DNA from: Bradyrhizobium forestalis | GTDB taxonomy: Bacteria > Pseudomonadota > Alphaproteobacteria > Rhizobiales > Xanthobacteraceae | Length of the DNA: 64,000 nucleotides | Assembly (NCBI RefSeq): GCF_002795245.1 | Contig: NZ_PGVG01000013.1 | Location: 62,001-126,000, forward strand | Direction: 5' to 3' | In this document: piece after piece, positions 1-8,819 of the stretch | Position numbering within the stretch: position 1 is the first letter of the stretch | Layout of the letters: every line of letters begins with the position of its first letter | Program-made: the position numbers and the translations under genes | The notes under the pieces: generated by a model | The model's input: only the letters and a program-made list of their open reading frames with translations | What the model was told of the DNA's origin: nothing | Database searches by the model: none

Positions 1-1
1 C

Positions 2-181
2 GCCTATCGCTACCAGCGCCGCGCGACGGCCTCACTGAGCGAAGCTCAGCTCGAGGTTCTGGAGCGCTGCGGGGTCAATGATGCCTATCGTGCCTCGGTC
101 GCGGCCTGCGTTCGCGATCTCGGCCTGAATGCGGCAATGTCGGCACGCCTGTTCGGCGACTGGTTTGCCGCGGCCGCGTGA
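2..181 (+). CDS. C-terminal end of an unidentified protein (cut by window edge)
   Basis: An open frame enters from the left edge and ends at TGA 179-181, giving 59 C-terminal residues. The stop overlaps the GTG at 178 of the next gene, as expected for translationally coupled genes of one operon, so this is probably the preceding gene of the cysD-cysNC transcription unit. The visible part is Ala/Arg-rich and helical, with a Tyr-rich start (AYRYQRR) and a C-terminal FGDWF motif. It has no motif I can assign. A sulfotransferase-like C-terminus is conceivable given the neighbours, but that is a guess from context. Confidence 0.5.
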   Translation, partial: AYRYQRRATASLSEAQLEVLERCGVNDAYRASVAACVRDLGLNAAMSARLFGDWFAAAA

Positions 182-1149
182 TCAGCATGCTGGACATTCG
201 CACGACCGCCGAATCCGCCCTTCGTGGAAGGGCCGGCGGCAAGCAGCTTCACGTCGCCGGCCACCTTCGACGCCTGGAAGCGGAAAGCATCCACATCCTG
301 CGCGAGACGGCGGCCGAATTCCGCAAGCCGGTCATGCTGTATTCCATTGGGAAGGACTCTTCGGTGCTGCTGCATCTGGCGATGAAGGCATTTCATCCCG
401 GCAAGCCGCCGTTTCCCATGCTGCATGTCGACACGACCTGGAAGTTCCGCGAGATGATCGCGTTTCGCGACATGCGCGCGCGCGAGCTCGGCCTCGATCT
501 GATCGTCCATACCAACGATGACGGATTGAGCCAGGGCATCGACCCCTTCACCCACGGCTCGGCCCGCTACACCGACGTGATGAAGACGCAGGCGTTGCGC
601 CAGGCGCTGGATCTCCACGGCTTCGACGCCGCGATCGGCGGCGCGCGACGCGACGAGGAGAAGTCGCGCGCCAAGGAGCGCGTGTTCTCGCACCGGAGCG
701 CGGCGCATCGCTGGGATCCGAAGAACCAGCGGCCGGAGCTGTGGGGCCTGTACAACACGATGCTCGCGCCCGGCGAGAGCATGCGGGTGTTTCCGCTGTC
801 GAACTGGACCGAGCTCGACGTGTGGGACTACATCCTGCTCGAGGACATTCCGATCGTTCCGCTTTATCTCGCAGCTTCGCGTCCGGTGGTCGAGCGCGAC
901 GGCGCGTTGATCATGGTCGACGACGACCGGATGCCGCTGCAGCCTGGCGAAGAGCCGCAATGGCGCTCCGTCAGGTTTCGCACCCTGGGCTGCTACCCCC
1001 TCACCGGCGCCACGACCTCGACGGCGGCAACCCTGCCCGAGATCGTGCAGGAGATGATGGCATCGCGCACCTCCGAACGACAGGGACGCATGATCGACCG
1101 CGACAGCCCCGCATCGATGGAGCGCAAGAAGGCGGAAGGCTACTTCTGA
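178..1149 (+). CDS. cysD: Sulfate adenylyltransferase subunit 2 (CysD)
   Basis: Catalytic subunit of ATP sulfurylase, which forms adenosine 5'-phosphosulfate from ATP and sulfate together with the GTPase CysN; cytoplasmic. The PP-loop motif SIGKDS lies at about residues 56-61, followed by the HVDTTWKF region. A C-terminal stretch around RTLGCYPLTG matches CysD proteins. Length (323 aa from the GTG at 178, or 320 from the ATG at 187) fits the family. The GTG overlaps the stop of the upstream frame, so the exact start is open. The stop TGA overlaps the ATG of the next gene (1147-1151), so cysD and cysNC are translationally coupled. Confidence 0.96.
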   Translation: MISMLDIRTTAESALRGRAGGKQLHVAGHLRRLEAESIHILRETAAEFRKPVMLYSIGKDSSVLLHLAMKAFHPGKPPFPMLHVDTTWKFREMIAFRDMRARELGLDLIVHTNDDGLSQGIDPFTHGSARYTDVMKTQALRQALDLHGFDAAIGGARRDEEKSRAKERVFSHRSAAHRWDPKNQRPELWGLYNTMLAPGESMRVFPLSNWTELDVWDYILLEDIPIVPLYLAASRPVVERDGALIMVDDDRMPLQPGEEPQWRSVRFRTLGCYPLTGATTSTAATLPEIVQEMMASRTSERQGRMIDRDSPASMERKKAEGYF

Positions 1150-3044
1150 TGTCCTATCACGAGGCACCGACGATCGCCGCCTCCGATGCGCCGCGGCTCG
1201 AGCAGGACGATCGCCCGACGCTGCGTTTCGTCACCTGCGGCAGCGTCGATGACGGCAAGAGCACGCTGGTCGGCCGCCTGCTCTACGATTCCAAGACGCT
1301 GCTCGACGACCAGCTCGACGCGCTGGCCTCCGAGAGCCGGACCGTCGGCACCACCGGTGGCGACCTGGACTTCGCGCTGCTGGTCGACGGGTTGCAGGCC
1401 GAGCGCGAGCAGGGCATCACCATCGACGTCGCCTATCGGTTCTTCGCCACCAGGCTGCGCCGCTTCATCGTCGCCGACACACCGGGGCATGCGCAATACA
1501 CGCGCAACATGGCGACCGGCGCCTCCAATGCCGATCTCGCCGTGGTGCTGGTCGACGCGCGCAAGGGCGTGATCACGCAGACGAAGCGCCACAGCCACAT
1601 CCTGTCGCTGCTCGGCATCCGTCACGTCGTGCTCGCCGTGAACAAGATGGACCTGGTCGGATTCGACGGAGATCGCTTCGCTTCCATCACCGCCGAATAC
1701 CTGACGCTGGCCGGCCAGCTCGGAATCTCCCAGGTCCAGTGCATCCCGGTCGTCGCGCCCGATGGCGACAACATCGTCGCTGCGAGCACGCGCATGCCCT
1801 GGTACACAGGGCCGACCATTACGGCCTATCTGGAATCCGTGGACGTGGCCGGCGACGTCTCGCAGCGGCCGTTCCGGCTGCCTGTGCAATGGGTCAACCG
1901 GCCGCACGCGGATTTTCGCGGCTTCTGCGGGCGGATCGCGAGCGGAACGATCGCGGTCGGCGATGCGGTTCGCGCGCAGCCGTCGGGACGCCGGACCCGC
2001 GTCGCACGCATTCTCACACCCGCCGGCGAATGCAATCAGGCAGGAGCGGGCGAGTCCATCACGCTCACGCTCGCCGATGAGATCGACGTCAGCCGCGGCG
2101 ACGTGCTGACATCAGGATCTGCAGCGCAGGTCTCGGATCAGCTCGCGGCCCATCTCGTCTGGTTCGATGACGAGGCCATGGTCGCGGGCCGGCGCTATTT
2201 GCTCAAATGCGGCACCGCCTCGACCGGCGCGGTGATCGCGACACTCAAGCACCGGATCGCCATCGACACCATGGCGCAGGAAAGCGCCGCCACGCTCGAC
2301 GTCAACGAGATCGGCTATGTCCATCTCAATCTCGACCGCCCGCTGGTGTTCGAGGCCTATCGCGATGACCGCGAGATGGGCAGCTTCATTCTGATCGATC
2401 CGATCGGCCATCGCACGGCCGCGGCGGGAATGATCGACATGTCGCTCCGGCGCGCCACCAACATTCATTGGCAGCCGCTTGCCGTCGACAAATCCGTGCG
2501 GGCACGGCTGAAACAGCAACGGCCCTGCGTGCTCTGGTTCACAGGGCTGAGCGGTGCCGGCAAATCGACCATCGCCGATCTCGTCGACCGCCGGCTTGCC
2601 GAGCAAGGACGCCATGCCGCGCTGCTCGACGGCGACAATCTCCGCCACGGCATCAACCGCGACCTCGGCTTTTCCAATGCGGAGAGGACGGAGAACGTCC
2701 GGCGCGTTACGGAGATCGCGGCGCTGTTCGTCGACGCCGGCTTGATCGCGCTGGTCGCGCTGATCTCGCCGTTCCGCAGCGAGCGGGAGCTGGCCCGCCG
2801 GCGACTCGAGGCGGGCGAGTTCATCGAGATCCACGTCGCGACCCCGCTCGCCGAATGCGAGCGCCGCGATCCCAAGGGACTCTATCGCAAGGCACGGGCG
2901 GGCGAGCTGCCGGCATTCACCGGCATCGACCAGCCCTACGAGGCGCCGCTAGCGCCGGAGATCACCATCGACACGTCGGAGCTGTCGAGCGAGGCGGCCT
3001 GCGAGCGCATCATCCGCTACTTGCGAGAGCACAATTACCTGTAA
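1149..3044 (+). CDS. cysNC: Bifunctional sulfate adenylyltransferase subunit 1 / APS kinase (CysNC)
   Basis: A fusion of 631 aa. The N-terminal CysN GTPase drives APS formation by CysD; the C-terminal APS kinase (CysC) phosphorylates APS to PAPS. The GTPase part shows the P-loop GSVDDGKS at residues 31-38, DTPGH near 110 and NKMD near 164, followed by EF-Tu-like beta-barrel domains. The kinase starts after about residue 445 with its own P-loop GLSGAGKS near 466, then DGDNLRHG and a C-terminal lid. The ATG at 1149 overlaps the cysD stop. The same N-C fusion is known from rhizobial NodQ; here no nodulation genes are adjacent, so a housekeeping role in sulfur assimilation is the simpler reading. 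Confidence 0.95.
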   Translation: MSYHEAPTIAASDAPRLEQDDRPTLRFVTCGSVDDGKSTLVGRLLYDSKTLLDDQLDALASESRTVGTTGGDLDFALLVDGLQAEREQGITIDVAYRFFATRLRRFIVADTPGHAQYTRNMATGASNADLAVVLVDARKGVITQTKRHSHILSLLGIRHVVLAVNKMDLVGFDGDRFASITAEYLTLAGQLGISQVQCIPVVAPDGDNIVAASTRMPWYTGPTITAYLESVDVAGDVSQRPFRLPVQWVNRPHADFRGFCGRIASGTIAVGDAVRAQPSGRRTRVARILTPAGECNQAGAGESITLTLADEIDVSRGDVLTSGSAAQVSDQLAAHLVWFDDEAMVAGRRYLLKCGTASTGAVIATLKHRIAIDTMAQESAATLDVNEIGYVHLNLDRPLVFEAYRDDREMGSFILIDPIGHRTAAAGMIDMSLRRATNIHWQPLAVDKSVRARLKQQRPCVLWFTGLSGAGKSTIADLVDRRLAEQGRHAALLDGDNLRHGINRDLGFSNAERTENVRRVTEIAALFVDAGLIALVALISPFRSERELARRRLEAGEFIEIHVATPLAECERRDPKGLYRKARAGELPAFTGIDQPYEAPLAPEITIDTSELSSEAACERIIRYLREHNYL

Positions 3045-3140
3045 CGACCGGAGCGAACCGTACTCATCATCGCTGCTCTCCGGCAGCGAGCTAAAGCAAG
3101 ATGAGATTCGGTCTGATGCAACCACGAAGGAGGTGCGCTC

Positions 3141-3311
3141 CCTCTCCCGCTTGCGGGAGAGGGTTGGGGAGAGGGTATCTCCGCAAGCGAGAACCCCTGT
3201 GTGGAGAGAACCCTCACCCGGCGCTTCGCCATAGCCGAGGCTTTGCCTCGGCGTCTTTTTAAGCTGGCGGCCACCGAAGGTGGCCTACGCCTCTCCCGCA
3301 AGCGGGAGAGG
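3141..3311. repeat. Composite extragenic palindrome bounded by a 'ctctcccg' inverted repeat
   Basis: Both ends carry a near-identical inverted repeat (CCTCTCCCGC-NN-GCGGGAGAGG at 3141-3162 and 3290-3311). Between them lie smaller dyads, for example GCCGAGG...CCTCGGC near 3233-3251. Related copies occur at 37533-37662 and, as a single arm, at 49128-49149. It lies between cysNC and a convergent gene and has no coding potential. Confidence 0.8.
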
Positions 3312-3328
3312 TTAAGTAAGATCGAGAG

Positions 3329-3526
3329 CTAGAAGTCGGAAGCGATGCCCTTGCGCTCCCAATCGCCGTAGCGGGTGGGCTCGGGCCCCTGCGGCCCCTG
3401 CAACTCCTTTGCCTTGGCCGCGTCCTTGGCCTGGGCGGCCGCAGCCTGCCGACGCACTTCGGCCTCGGCCAGCGCGCGCTGTGCGGCCGGCGACAGCGGC
3501 CTGCGATCGGGAACGGGGTCACTCAT
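3329..3526 (-). CDS. DUF1674 family protein (SDHAF4-like succinate dehydrogenase assembly factor)
   Basis: Small 65-aa protein with an Ala/Lys-rich helical N-terminal half and the family's C-terminal signature, ending in PTRYGDWERKGIASDF. Members of DUF1674 are homologues of eukaryotic SDHAF4, which binds the flavinylated SdhA subunit and protects it before complex II assembly; the role here is inferred from the family. The ATG at 3526 gives the usual length; an upstream in-frame start would add an unlikely N-terminus. It is divergent from rsmB with about 190 bp between them. Confidence 0.85.
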   Translation of the reverse strand: MSDPVPDRRPLSPAAQRALAEAEVRRQAAAAQAKDAAKAKELQGPQGPEPTRYGDWERKGIASDF

Positions 3527-3714
3527 CGCCGGTCTTTCTAGCGCAGGATCGGGCGCAACGCGATGCCCAATAACGCATTCCTGAAATCGGCTCAAAGGGC
3601 TGAAAAACCCGCAAGCGATTCTTACATTTGGCATATTCGCGTGTCAGAGATCGCCTTCTCAAGGCATGCGCCCTTTGCGGCGGAACTGCCGCTCGTTCAG
3701 AACCTTGCTTCCGC

Positions 3715-5061
3715 ATGCCATCTCAACGTTTCGTCCCTCCATCCGAAGTGCCTGGTCTTGCGGCACGGCGGATTGCCGCCGACATCGTCGACGGTGTGCT
3801 GCACAAGCATCGCACGCTTGACGACCAGCTCGACGGCGGCGGCGCTCATCCCGGACTGAAGACGCTGGCCGACCGCGACCGCGCGCTGATGCGGCGCCTC
3901 GTCGCCACCGTGCTGCGCCGGCTCGGCACGCTCGGCCACGTGCTGTCCCGCCTGCTCGACAAGGGCATTCCCTCCGATGCGCCGCGCGCGCAGAGCGCGC
4001 TGTTGATCGGCGCCGCGCAGATCCTCTGGATGGACGTGCCGGATCACGCCGCGGTCGATCTCTCCGTCCGCCTCGTGCAATCCGACCGCCGTGCCGCGCG
4101 CTACGCCGGCCTCGTCAACGCCGTGCTGCGCCGCTGCGCGCGCGAGGGCAAGGCGCTGGTCGAGGAAGTTGCGACGCAATCGCTGGATTTGCCGCCATGG
4201 CTGCTCGCGCGCTGGACCGCGCATTATGGCGAGGCGACCGCACGAGACATGGCGCTGGCGCTCGGCCACGAGCCCTCGCTCGATCTCACGGTGAAGTCGG
4301 ATCCCGCACAATGGGCGAGCCGCCTGCATGGCGAGACACTGCCGACGGGAACGGTGCGGATGCTGCTGCACGGTTCGGTGACCATGCTGCCCGGCTTCGC
4401 CGAAGGCCAGTGGTGGGTGCAGGACGCCGCCGCCGCGTTGCCCGCCCGGCTGTTCGGTGACGTCAAAGGCAAGTCCATTGCCGATCTCTGCGCCGCCCCC
4501 GGCGGTAAGACCGCGCAGCTGGCGCTATCAGGCGCGCATGTCACGGCGATCGACCGCTCGCCTGCGCGGGTGGCGCGTTTGCGCGAAAACCTGGCGCGAC
4601 TGTCGCTCCAGGCCGAGACCGTCGTCGCTGACGCCGTGGAATGGGCCGGCCCGGCCGAGGCCTTCGACGGTATCCTGATCGATGCGCCCTGCACCTCGAC
4701 CGGCACGATCCGCCGTCATCCCGACGTGGCATGGCTGCGGCAGGAATCCGACATCGCCGCCCTGGCCGCGCTTCAGCAGCGGCTGCTGAAGAAATCCGTC
4801 TCGCTGCTCAAGCCGGGCGGCACGCTGGTCTATTGCACCTGTTCGCTGGAACCCGAGGAGGGTGAGCAGGCCGTGGCGGCGCTGCTCGCCGCCGAGCCTG
4901 CGCTTCGCCGCGTCCCGATCAAGGCGTCGGAGGTCGCGGGCCTCGACGAAATCCTCAACCGGGACGGCGACCTTCGCACCCTGCCCTGCCATCTGCCGAA
5001 CGCCGATCCCAAGCTCGGCGGGCTCGACGGATTTTTCGCGGCCCGGCTCGTTAAATCCTGA
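3715..5061 (+). CDS. rsmB: RsmB/NOL1/NOP2/Sun-family RNA cytosine-C5 methyltransferase
   Basis: SAM-dependent methyltransferase of 448 aa, expected to make m5C in 16S rRNA. An N-terminal NusB-like helical RNA-binding domain (about residues 10-150) precedes a Rossmann methyltransferase domain. That domain has the SAM motif LCAAPGGKT near 258, the motif IV cysteine in DAPCTSTG near 323 and the catalytic cysteine in YCTCSLEPEEGE near 373, so both cysteines of the m5C mechanism are present. The ATG at 3715 (MPSQRF) fits the family better than the in-frame ATG at 3628. It heads a block with the heparinase-like gene and purH, an order common in Rhizobiales. Confidence 0.92.
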   Translation: MPSQRFVPPSEVPGLAARRIAADIVDGVLHKHRTLDDQLDGGGAHPGLKTLADRDRALMRRLVATVLRRLGTLGHVLSRLLDKGIPSDAPRAQSALLIGAAQILWMDVPDHAAVDLSVRLVQSDRRAARYAGLVNAVLRRCAREGKALVEEVATQSLDLPPWLLARWTAHYGEATARDMALALGHEPSLDLTVKSDPAQWASRLHGETLPTGTVRMLLHGSVTMLPGFAEGQWWVQDAAAALPARLFGDVKGKSIADLCAAPGGKTAQLALSGAHVTAIDRSPARVARLRENLARLSLQAETVVADAVEWAGPAEAFDGILIDAPCTSTGTIRRHPDVAWLRQESDIAALAALQQRLLKKSVSLLKPGGTLVYCTCSLEPEEGEQAVAALLAAEPALRRVPIKASEVAGLDEILNRDGDLRTLPCHLPNADPKLGGLDGFFAARLVKS

Positions 5062-5179
5062 TTTTGCACTGGATTTTGCGACCACGACGCTGATTCGCGC
5101 CGTTCAAGGTGGTGTCAGGCGTCCGATTTTGGGATTAATAAGGATTCGTCGCTGATCCTCTCCCCCATCAAGGCAAGGC

Positions 5180-6937
5180 GTGTCGGTCGCTCAACGCAGA
5201 CGTATCTCGACGCTGGTCATGAACCGCTTCGCGCGGAACATGCTCGCGCGCGCGAGTGGCGGTTCCGTTGCGATGTCGCGGGTCTGGCCCAGCCGCACCG
5301 ACCGGCTGATCATCGCACCGCACGACCTGCGTACCGCGGATGCGACCCGCGCCGCCGAGATCTATGCCGGCCGCTTCGTCTTCGCCGGGAAGATCGTCAA
5401 TTGCCACGGCCGTTCGATCTTCGATCTCGAGCCGCCGTCGGAGGATTGGGAGGTTGCGCTGCTCGGCTTCGGCTGGCTGCGTCACTTACGCGCCGCCGAC
5501 ACTGCGCTGACGCGGGCGAATGCGCGCGCGCTGATCGAGGACTGGATCGCCAACCCCGCCAACAAGCGCCGCCCCGTCGCGCGCCGCGCCGACGTGCTGG
5601 CGAGGCGCGTGATCTCGCTGCTGTCGCAGGCGCCGCTGGTGCTGGGCGAGACCGACAACAAATTCTACCGACGCTATCTGCGCGCCCTAGCGCGCGAGAT
5701 CCGCTTCCTGCGCTACACCATGGTCGACATTCCGGACGGGGTGCCGAAGCTCCAGGTGCTGATCGCGCTGTGCTATGCGTCCCTGTGTCTCGCCAACCAG
5801 ACACGTCACATCCGCAGCGCCTCGAAGAAGCTCTCCGACGAATTGCAGCGGCAGATCCTGCCCGACGGTGGGCACATCTCCCGCAACCCGGGCGCGCTGA
5901 TCGAGCTGCTGATCGACCTCTTGCCGCTGCGGCAGACCTTTGCCGCGCGCAACATCGCGCCGCCGCCGGCGCTGCTCAATGCGATCGACCGCATGATGCC
6001 GATGCTGCGCTTCTTCCGGCACGGCGACGGCAATTTCGCCCTGTTCAACGGCATGAGCGCGACCTCTTCGGACCTGCTCGCCACGCTGCTCGCCTATGAT
6101 GACACCCACGGCGCGCCGATGGCGAACATGCCGCATACCGGCTTCCAGCGCCTCGATGCCGGCCAGACCACGTTGATCATCGACACCGGCCCGCCGCCGC
6201 CGGCCGGCATCAGCCACGACGCCCATGCCGGCTGCCTGTCGTTCGAACTGTCTTCCGGCATTAGCCGCATCGTCACCAATTGCGGCATGCCGACTACGGG
6301 CCGCGACAATTGGCGGCCGTTCGCGCGCAGCACGGCGGCGCATTCGACGCTGACTTATCGCGACACCTCGTCATGCCAGTTCGTCGAGATGTCGGCGATG
6401 AAACGGCTGTTGCACGGCGCGCCCGTCACCAGCGGCCCCGTCGAGGTCGAGAGTTATCGCGAGGTCGTGCAGAACGGCACGCTGCTCACGACATCGCATG
6501 ACGGCTATCTCGCCAAGTTCGGGGCAATCCACCGCCGCGTGCTGATGCTCACCAATGACGGCGCGCGCATCGACGGCGAGGACACGCTGTCGCCGCCGCA
6601 GGGCGGACGCTTCAAGGGCGCGGATGCCGATTTCGCGCTGCGCTTCCATCTGCATCCCGCGGTGAAGGCGAGCCGGCTGTCGGATGCCCGCGGCGTCATG
6701 CTGGTGCTGCCGAACCGCGACGTCTGGACCTTCGAGGCGCTGGACGACAAGGTCGATCTCGAGGACAGCGTGTTCCTGGCCGGCAATGACGGCCCGCGCC
6801 GCACCGCCCAGATCGTGATCCGGCAGGACGCGCGGCAGGCCCCCTCGATCCGCTGGAGCTTTATCCGCTCCACCGCCTCGCCCGCTGTCACCAATGCCCG
6901 CCGCAACGCCCGCCGCGAGCCGGAACTGCCGCTGTAA
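5180..6937 (+). CDS. Heparinase II/III family protein
   Basis: Protein of 585 aa with an N-terminal alpha-helical toroid-like region and a C-terminal beta-rich heparinase II/III-like domain. Family members are polysaccharide lyases acting on uronic-acid polymers, but the substrate of this conserved rhizobial member is unknown. A link to cell-surface polysaccharide turnover is inference. No clear signal peptide is visible. The start is a GTG at 5180 with an AAGGCAAGG ribosome-binding site a few bases upstream; an ATG at 5219 is an alternative. It lies between rsmB and purH on the same strand. Confidence 0.85.
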   Translation: MSVAQRRRISTLVMNRFARNMLARASGGSVAMSRVWPSRTDRLIIAPHDLRTADATRAAEIYAGRFVFAGKIVNCHGRSIFDLEPPSEDWEVALLGFGWLRHLRAADTALTRANARALIEDWIANPANKRRPVARRADVLARRVISLLSQAPLVLGETDNKFYRRYLRALAREIRFLRYTMVDIPDGVPKLQVLIALCYASLCLANQTRHIRSASKKLSDELQRQILPDGGHISRNPGALIELLIDLLPLRQTFAARNIAPPPALLNAIDRMMPMLRFFRHGDGNFALFNGMSATSSDLLATLLAYDDTHGAPMANMPHTGFQRLDAGQTTLIIDTGPPPPAGISHDAHAGCLSFELSSGISRIVTNCGMPTTGRDNWRPFARSTAAHSTLTYRDTSSCQFVEMSAMKRLLHGAPVTSGPVEVESYREVVQNGTLLTTSHDGYLAKFGAIHRRVLMLTNDGARIDGEDTLSPPQGGRFKGADADFALRFHLHPAVKASRLSDARGVMLVLPNRDVWTFEALDDKVDLEDSVFLAGNDGPRRTAQIVIRQDARQAPSIRWSFIRSTASPAVTNARRNARREPELPL

Positions 6938-7102
6938 CCGCACGAATTCGGCCCCATCTCGTCGTTGTGAAAACGGCCAAAAGCTGCTATCGAGCCCTCG
7001 CTCGCGCGACTGGCGACCTTGGATGGAGCACCATCGGGAAGCGCGGGACATAGAAGCCGCGCGCCTGGGCATAGGTACTCCCTTAGACAGAGGATCTTGT
7101 CC

Positions 7103-8695
7103 ATGACCAACACGACCCGCCGCGTCACCCGCGCGCTGCTTTCCGTTTCCGATAAGACCGGGCTGATCGAGTTTGCCCGCGCGCTGGCTGCGCGCGGCGT
7201 GGAGCTGGTTTCAACCGGCGGCACCGCAAAAGCCATCGCCGCAACGGGCCTCAAGGTGAAGGACGTTGCCGACCTCACCGGCTTCCCCGAGATGATGGAC
7301 GGTCGCGTCAAGACACTGCATCCGAAGGTGCATGGCGGCCTGCTGGCGATCCGCCACAATACCGAACATGCGGACGCGATGAAGAAGCACGGGATCGCGC
7401 CGATCGATCTCCTGGTCGTCAATCTCTACCCGTTCGAAGCGACCGTCGACAAAGGCGCGAGCTTCGAGGACTGCATCGAGAATATCGACATCGGCGGCCC
7501 CGCGATGATCCGCGCCGCCGCGAAGAACCATGACGATGTCGCCGTCGTGGTCGAGGCGCAGGACTATCAGGCCGTGCTCGACGAGCTTTCCCGCAACGAG
7601 GGGGCAACCACCCTTGCGCTTCGCCGGCGCCTTGCCGCAAAGGCCTATGCGCGCACCGCGGCCTATGACGCCGCGATCTCGAACTGGTTCAACCGGCGGC
7701 TCGAGATCGACGCGCCCGACTTCCGCGCCTTCGGCGGCCGCCTCATTCAATCACTTCGCTACGGCGAGAATCCGCACCAGACCGCGGCGTTCTATGCGAC
7801 TCCGGACAAGCGCCCGGGCGTCTCCACCGCGCGGCAGCTGCAGGGCAAGGAGCTCTCCTACAACAACATCAACGACACCGATGCGGCCTATGAATGCATC
7901 GGTGAGTTCGACGCCAAGCGCACGGCCGCCTGCGTCATCGTCAAGCACGCCAATCCCTGCGGCGTCGCGGAAGGCCCGAACCTTGTCGAGGCTTATCGCA
8001 GGGCGCTGGCCTGCGATTCCACGTCCGCGTTTGGCGGCATCATCGCGATGAACCGCGCACTCGACGCCGACACCGCGCGGGAGATCACCAAGATCTTCAC
8101 CGAGGTCATCATCGCGCCCGATGCCAGCGAGGAAGCGATCGCCATCATCGCCGGCAAGAAGAACCTTCGCCTGCTGCTCGCCGGCAGCCTGCCCGATCCA
8201 CGCGCGCCCGGCCTCACCGCCAAGACGGTGGCCGGCGGCCTGCTGGTGCAGAGCCGCGACAACGCCGTGGTCGACGACATGACCTTCAAGGTCGTGACCA
8301 AGCGCGCACCGACCGACGCGGAAATGCGTGACCTCAAATTCGCGTTCCGGGTGGCAAAACACGTCAAGTCCAACACCATCATCTACGCCAAGGATCTCGC
8401 CACCGTCGGCATCGGCGCGGGCCAGATGAGCCGGGTTGATTCAGCGCGGATCGCGGCGCGCAAAGCACAGGATGCCGCAGCCGAGCTGAAGCTCGCCGAG
8501 CCGCTCACCAAGGGCTCGGTCGTGGCATCGGATGCGTTCTTTCCGTTCGCCGACGGCATGCTCGCGTGCATCGAAGCCGGCGCCACCGCCGTGGTGCAGC
8601 CTGGCGGCTCGATGCGTGACGACGAGGTGATCAAGGCCGCCGATGAGCACGGCATCGCCATGGTGTTCACGGGAACGCGGCACTTCAGGCACTGA
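7103..8695 (+). CDS. purH: Bifunctional AICAR formyltransferase / IMP cyclohydrolase (PurH)
   Basis: Catalyses the last two steps of de novo IMP synthesis: formylation of AICAR by 10-formyl-tetrahydrofolate, then ring closure. The N-terminal MGS-like cyclohydrolase domain (about residues 1-200) contains the VSTGGTAKAI motif and FPEMMDGRVKTLHPK. The transformylase domain contains the Lys-His pair in VKHANPCG near residue 281. At 530 aa it has the family's usual length. The ATG at 7103 is chosen because conservation begins just after it; the frame extends further upstream without family sequence. Confidence 0.97.
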   Translation: MTNTTRRVTRALLSVSDKTGLIEFARALAARGVELVSTGGTAKAIAATGLKVKDVADLTGFPEMMDGRVKTLHPKVHGGLLAIRHNTEHADAMKKHGIAPIDLLVVNLYPFEATVDKGASFEDCIENIDIGGPAMIRAAAKNHDDVAVVVEAQDYQAVLDELSRNEGATTLALRRRLAAKAYARTAAYDAAISNWFNRRLEIDAPDFRAFGGRLIQSLRYGENPHQTAAFYATPDKRPGVSTARQLQGKELSYNNINDTDAAYECIGEFDAKRTAACVIVKHANPCGVAEGPNLVEAYRRALACDSTSAFGGIIAMNRALDADTAREITKIFTEVIIAPDASEEAIAIIAGKKNLRLLLAGSLPDPRAPGLTAKTVAGGLLVQSRDNAVVDDMTFKVVTKRAPTDAEMRDLKFAFRVAKHVKSNTIIYAKDLATVGIGAGQMSRVDSARIAARKAQDAAAELKLAEPLTKGSVVASDAFFPFADGMLACIEAGATAVVQPGGSMRDDEVIKAADEHGIAMVFTGTRHFRH

Positions 8696-8702
8696 TCTCG
8701 CC

Positions 8703-8806
8703 GTCATTCCGGGGCGCGCCACTTGGCGCGAACCCGGAATCCATTTCTCCACGTGACACGCTGCACGATAGATTCCGGGCTCGCGCTTCGCGCGCCCCGG
8801 AATGAC
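8703..8806. repeat. Extragenic palindrome, family A (GTCATTCCGGGG type)
   Basis: An inverted repeat whose arms begin GTCATTCCGGGGCGCGC and end with the reverse complement. Inner segments 'aacccggaatcca' and 'gattccgggctcgcg' are also complementary, so the whole element can fold into a long hairpin. It sits between the convergent purH and MFS genes and could act as a transcript end for both. Other copies: 12140-12231, 30868-30978, 43492-43593, 53578-53666. Confidence 0.85.
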
Positions 8807-8819
8807 GGCGAGTTGCGGG

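Noticed and set aside
741..1148. N-terminal extension of cysNC
   Set aside because: The frame is open upstream through cysD, but the ATG at 1149 overlapping the cysD stop gives the normal CysN start; the upstream part is cysD in another frame.
1..3044. Nodulation nodPQ genes
   Set aside because: CysD and the CysN-CysC fusion also describe NodP/NodQ, but no nod genes, nod box or symbiosis-type low GC region is near, so a housekeeping role is simpler.
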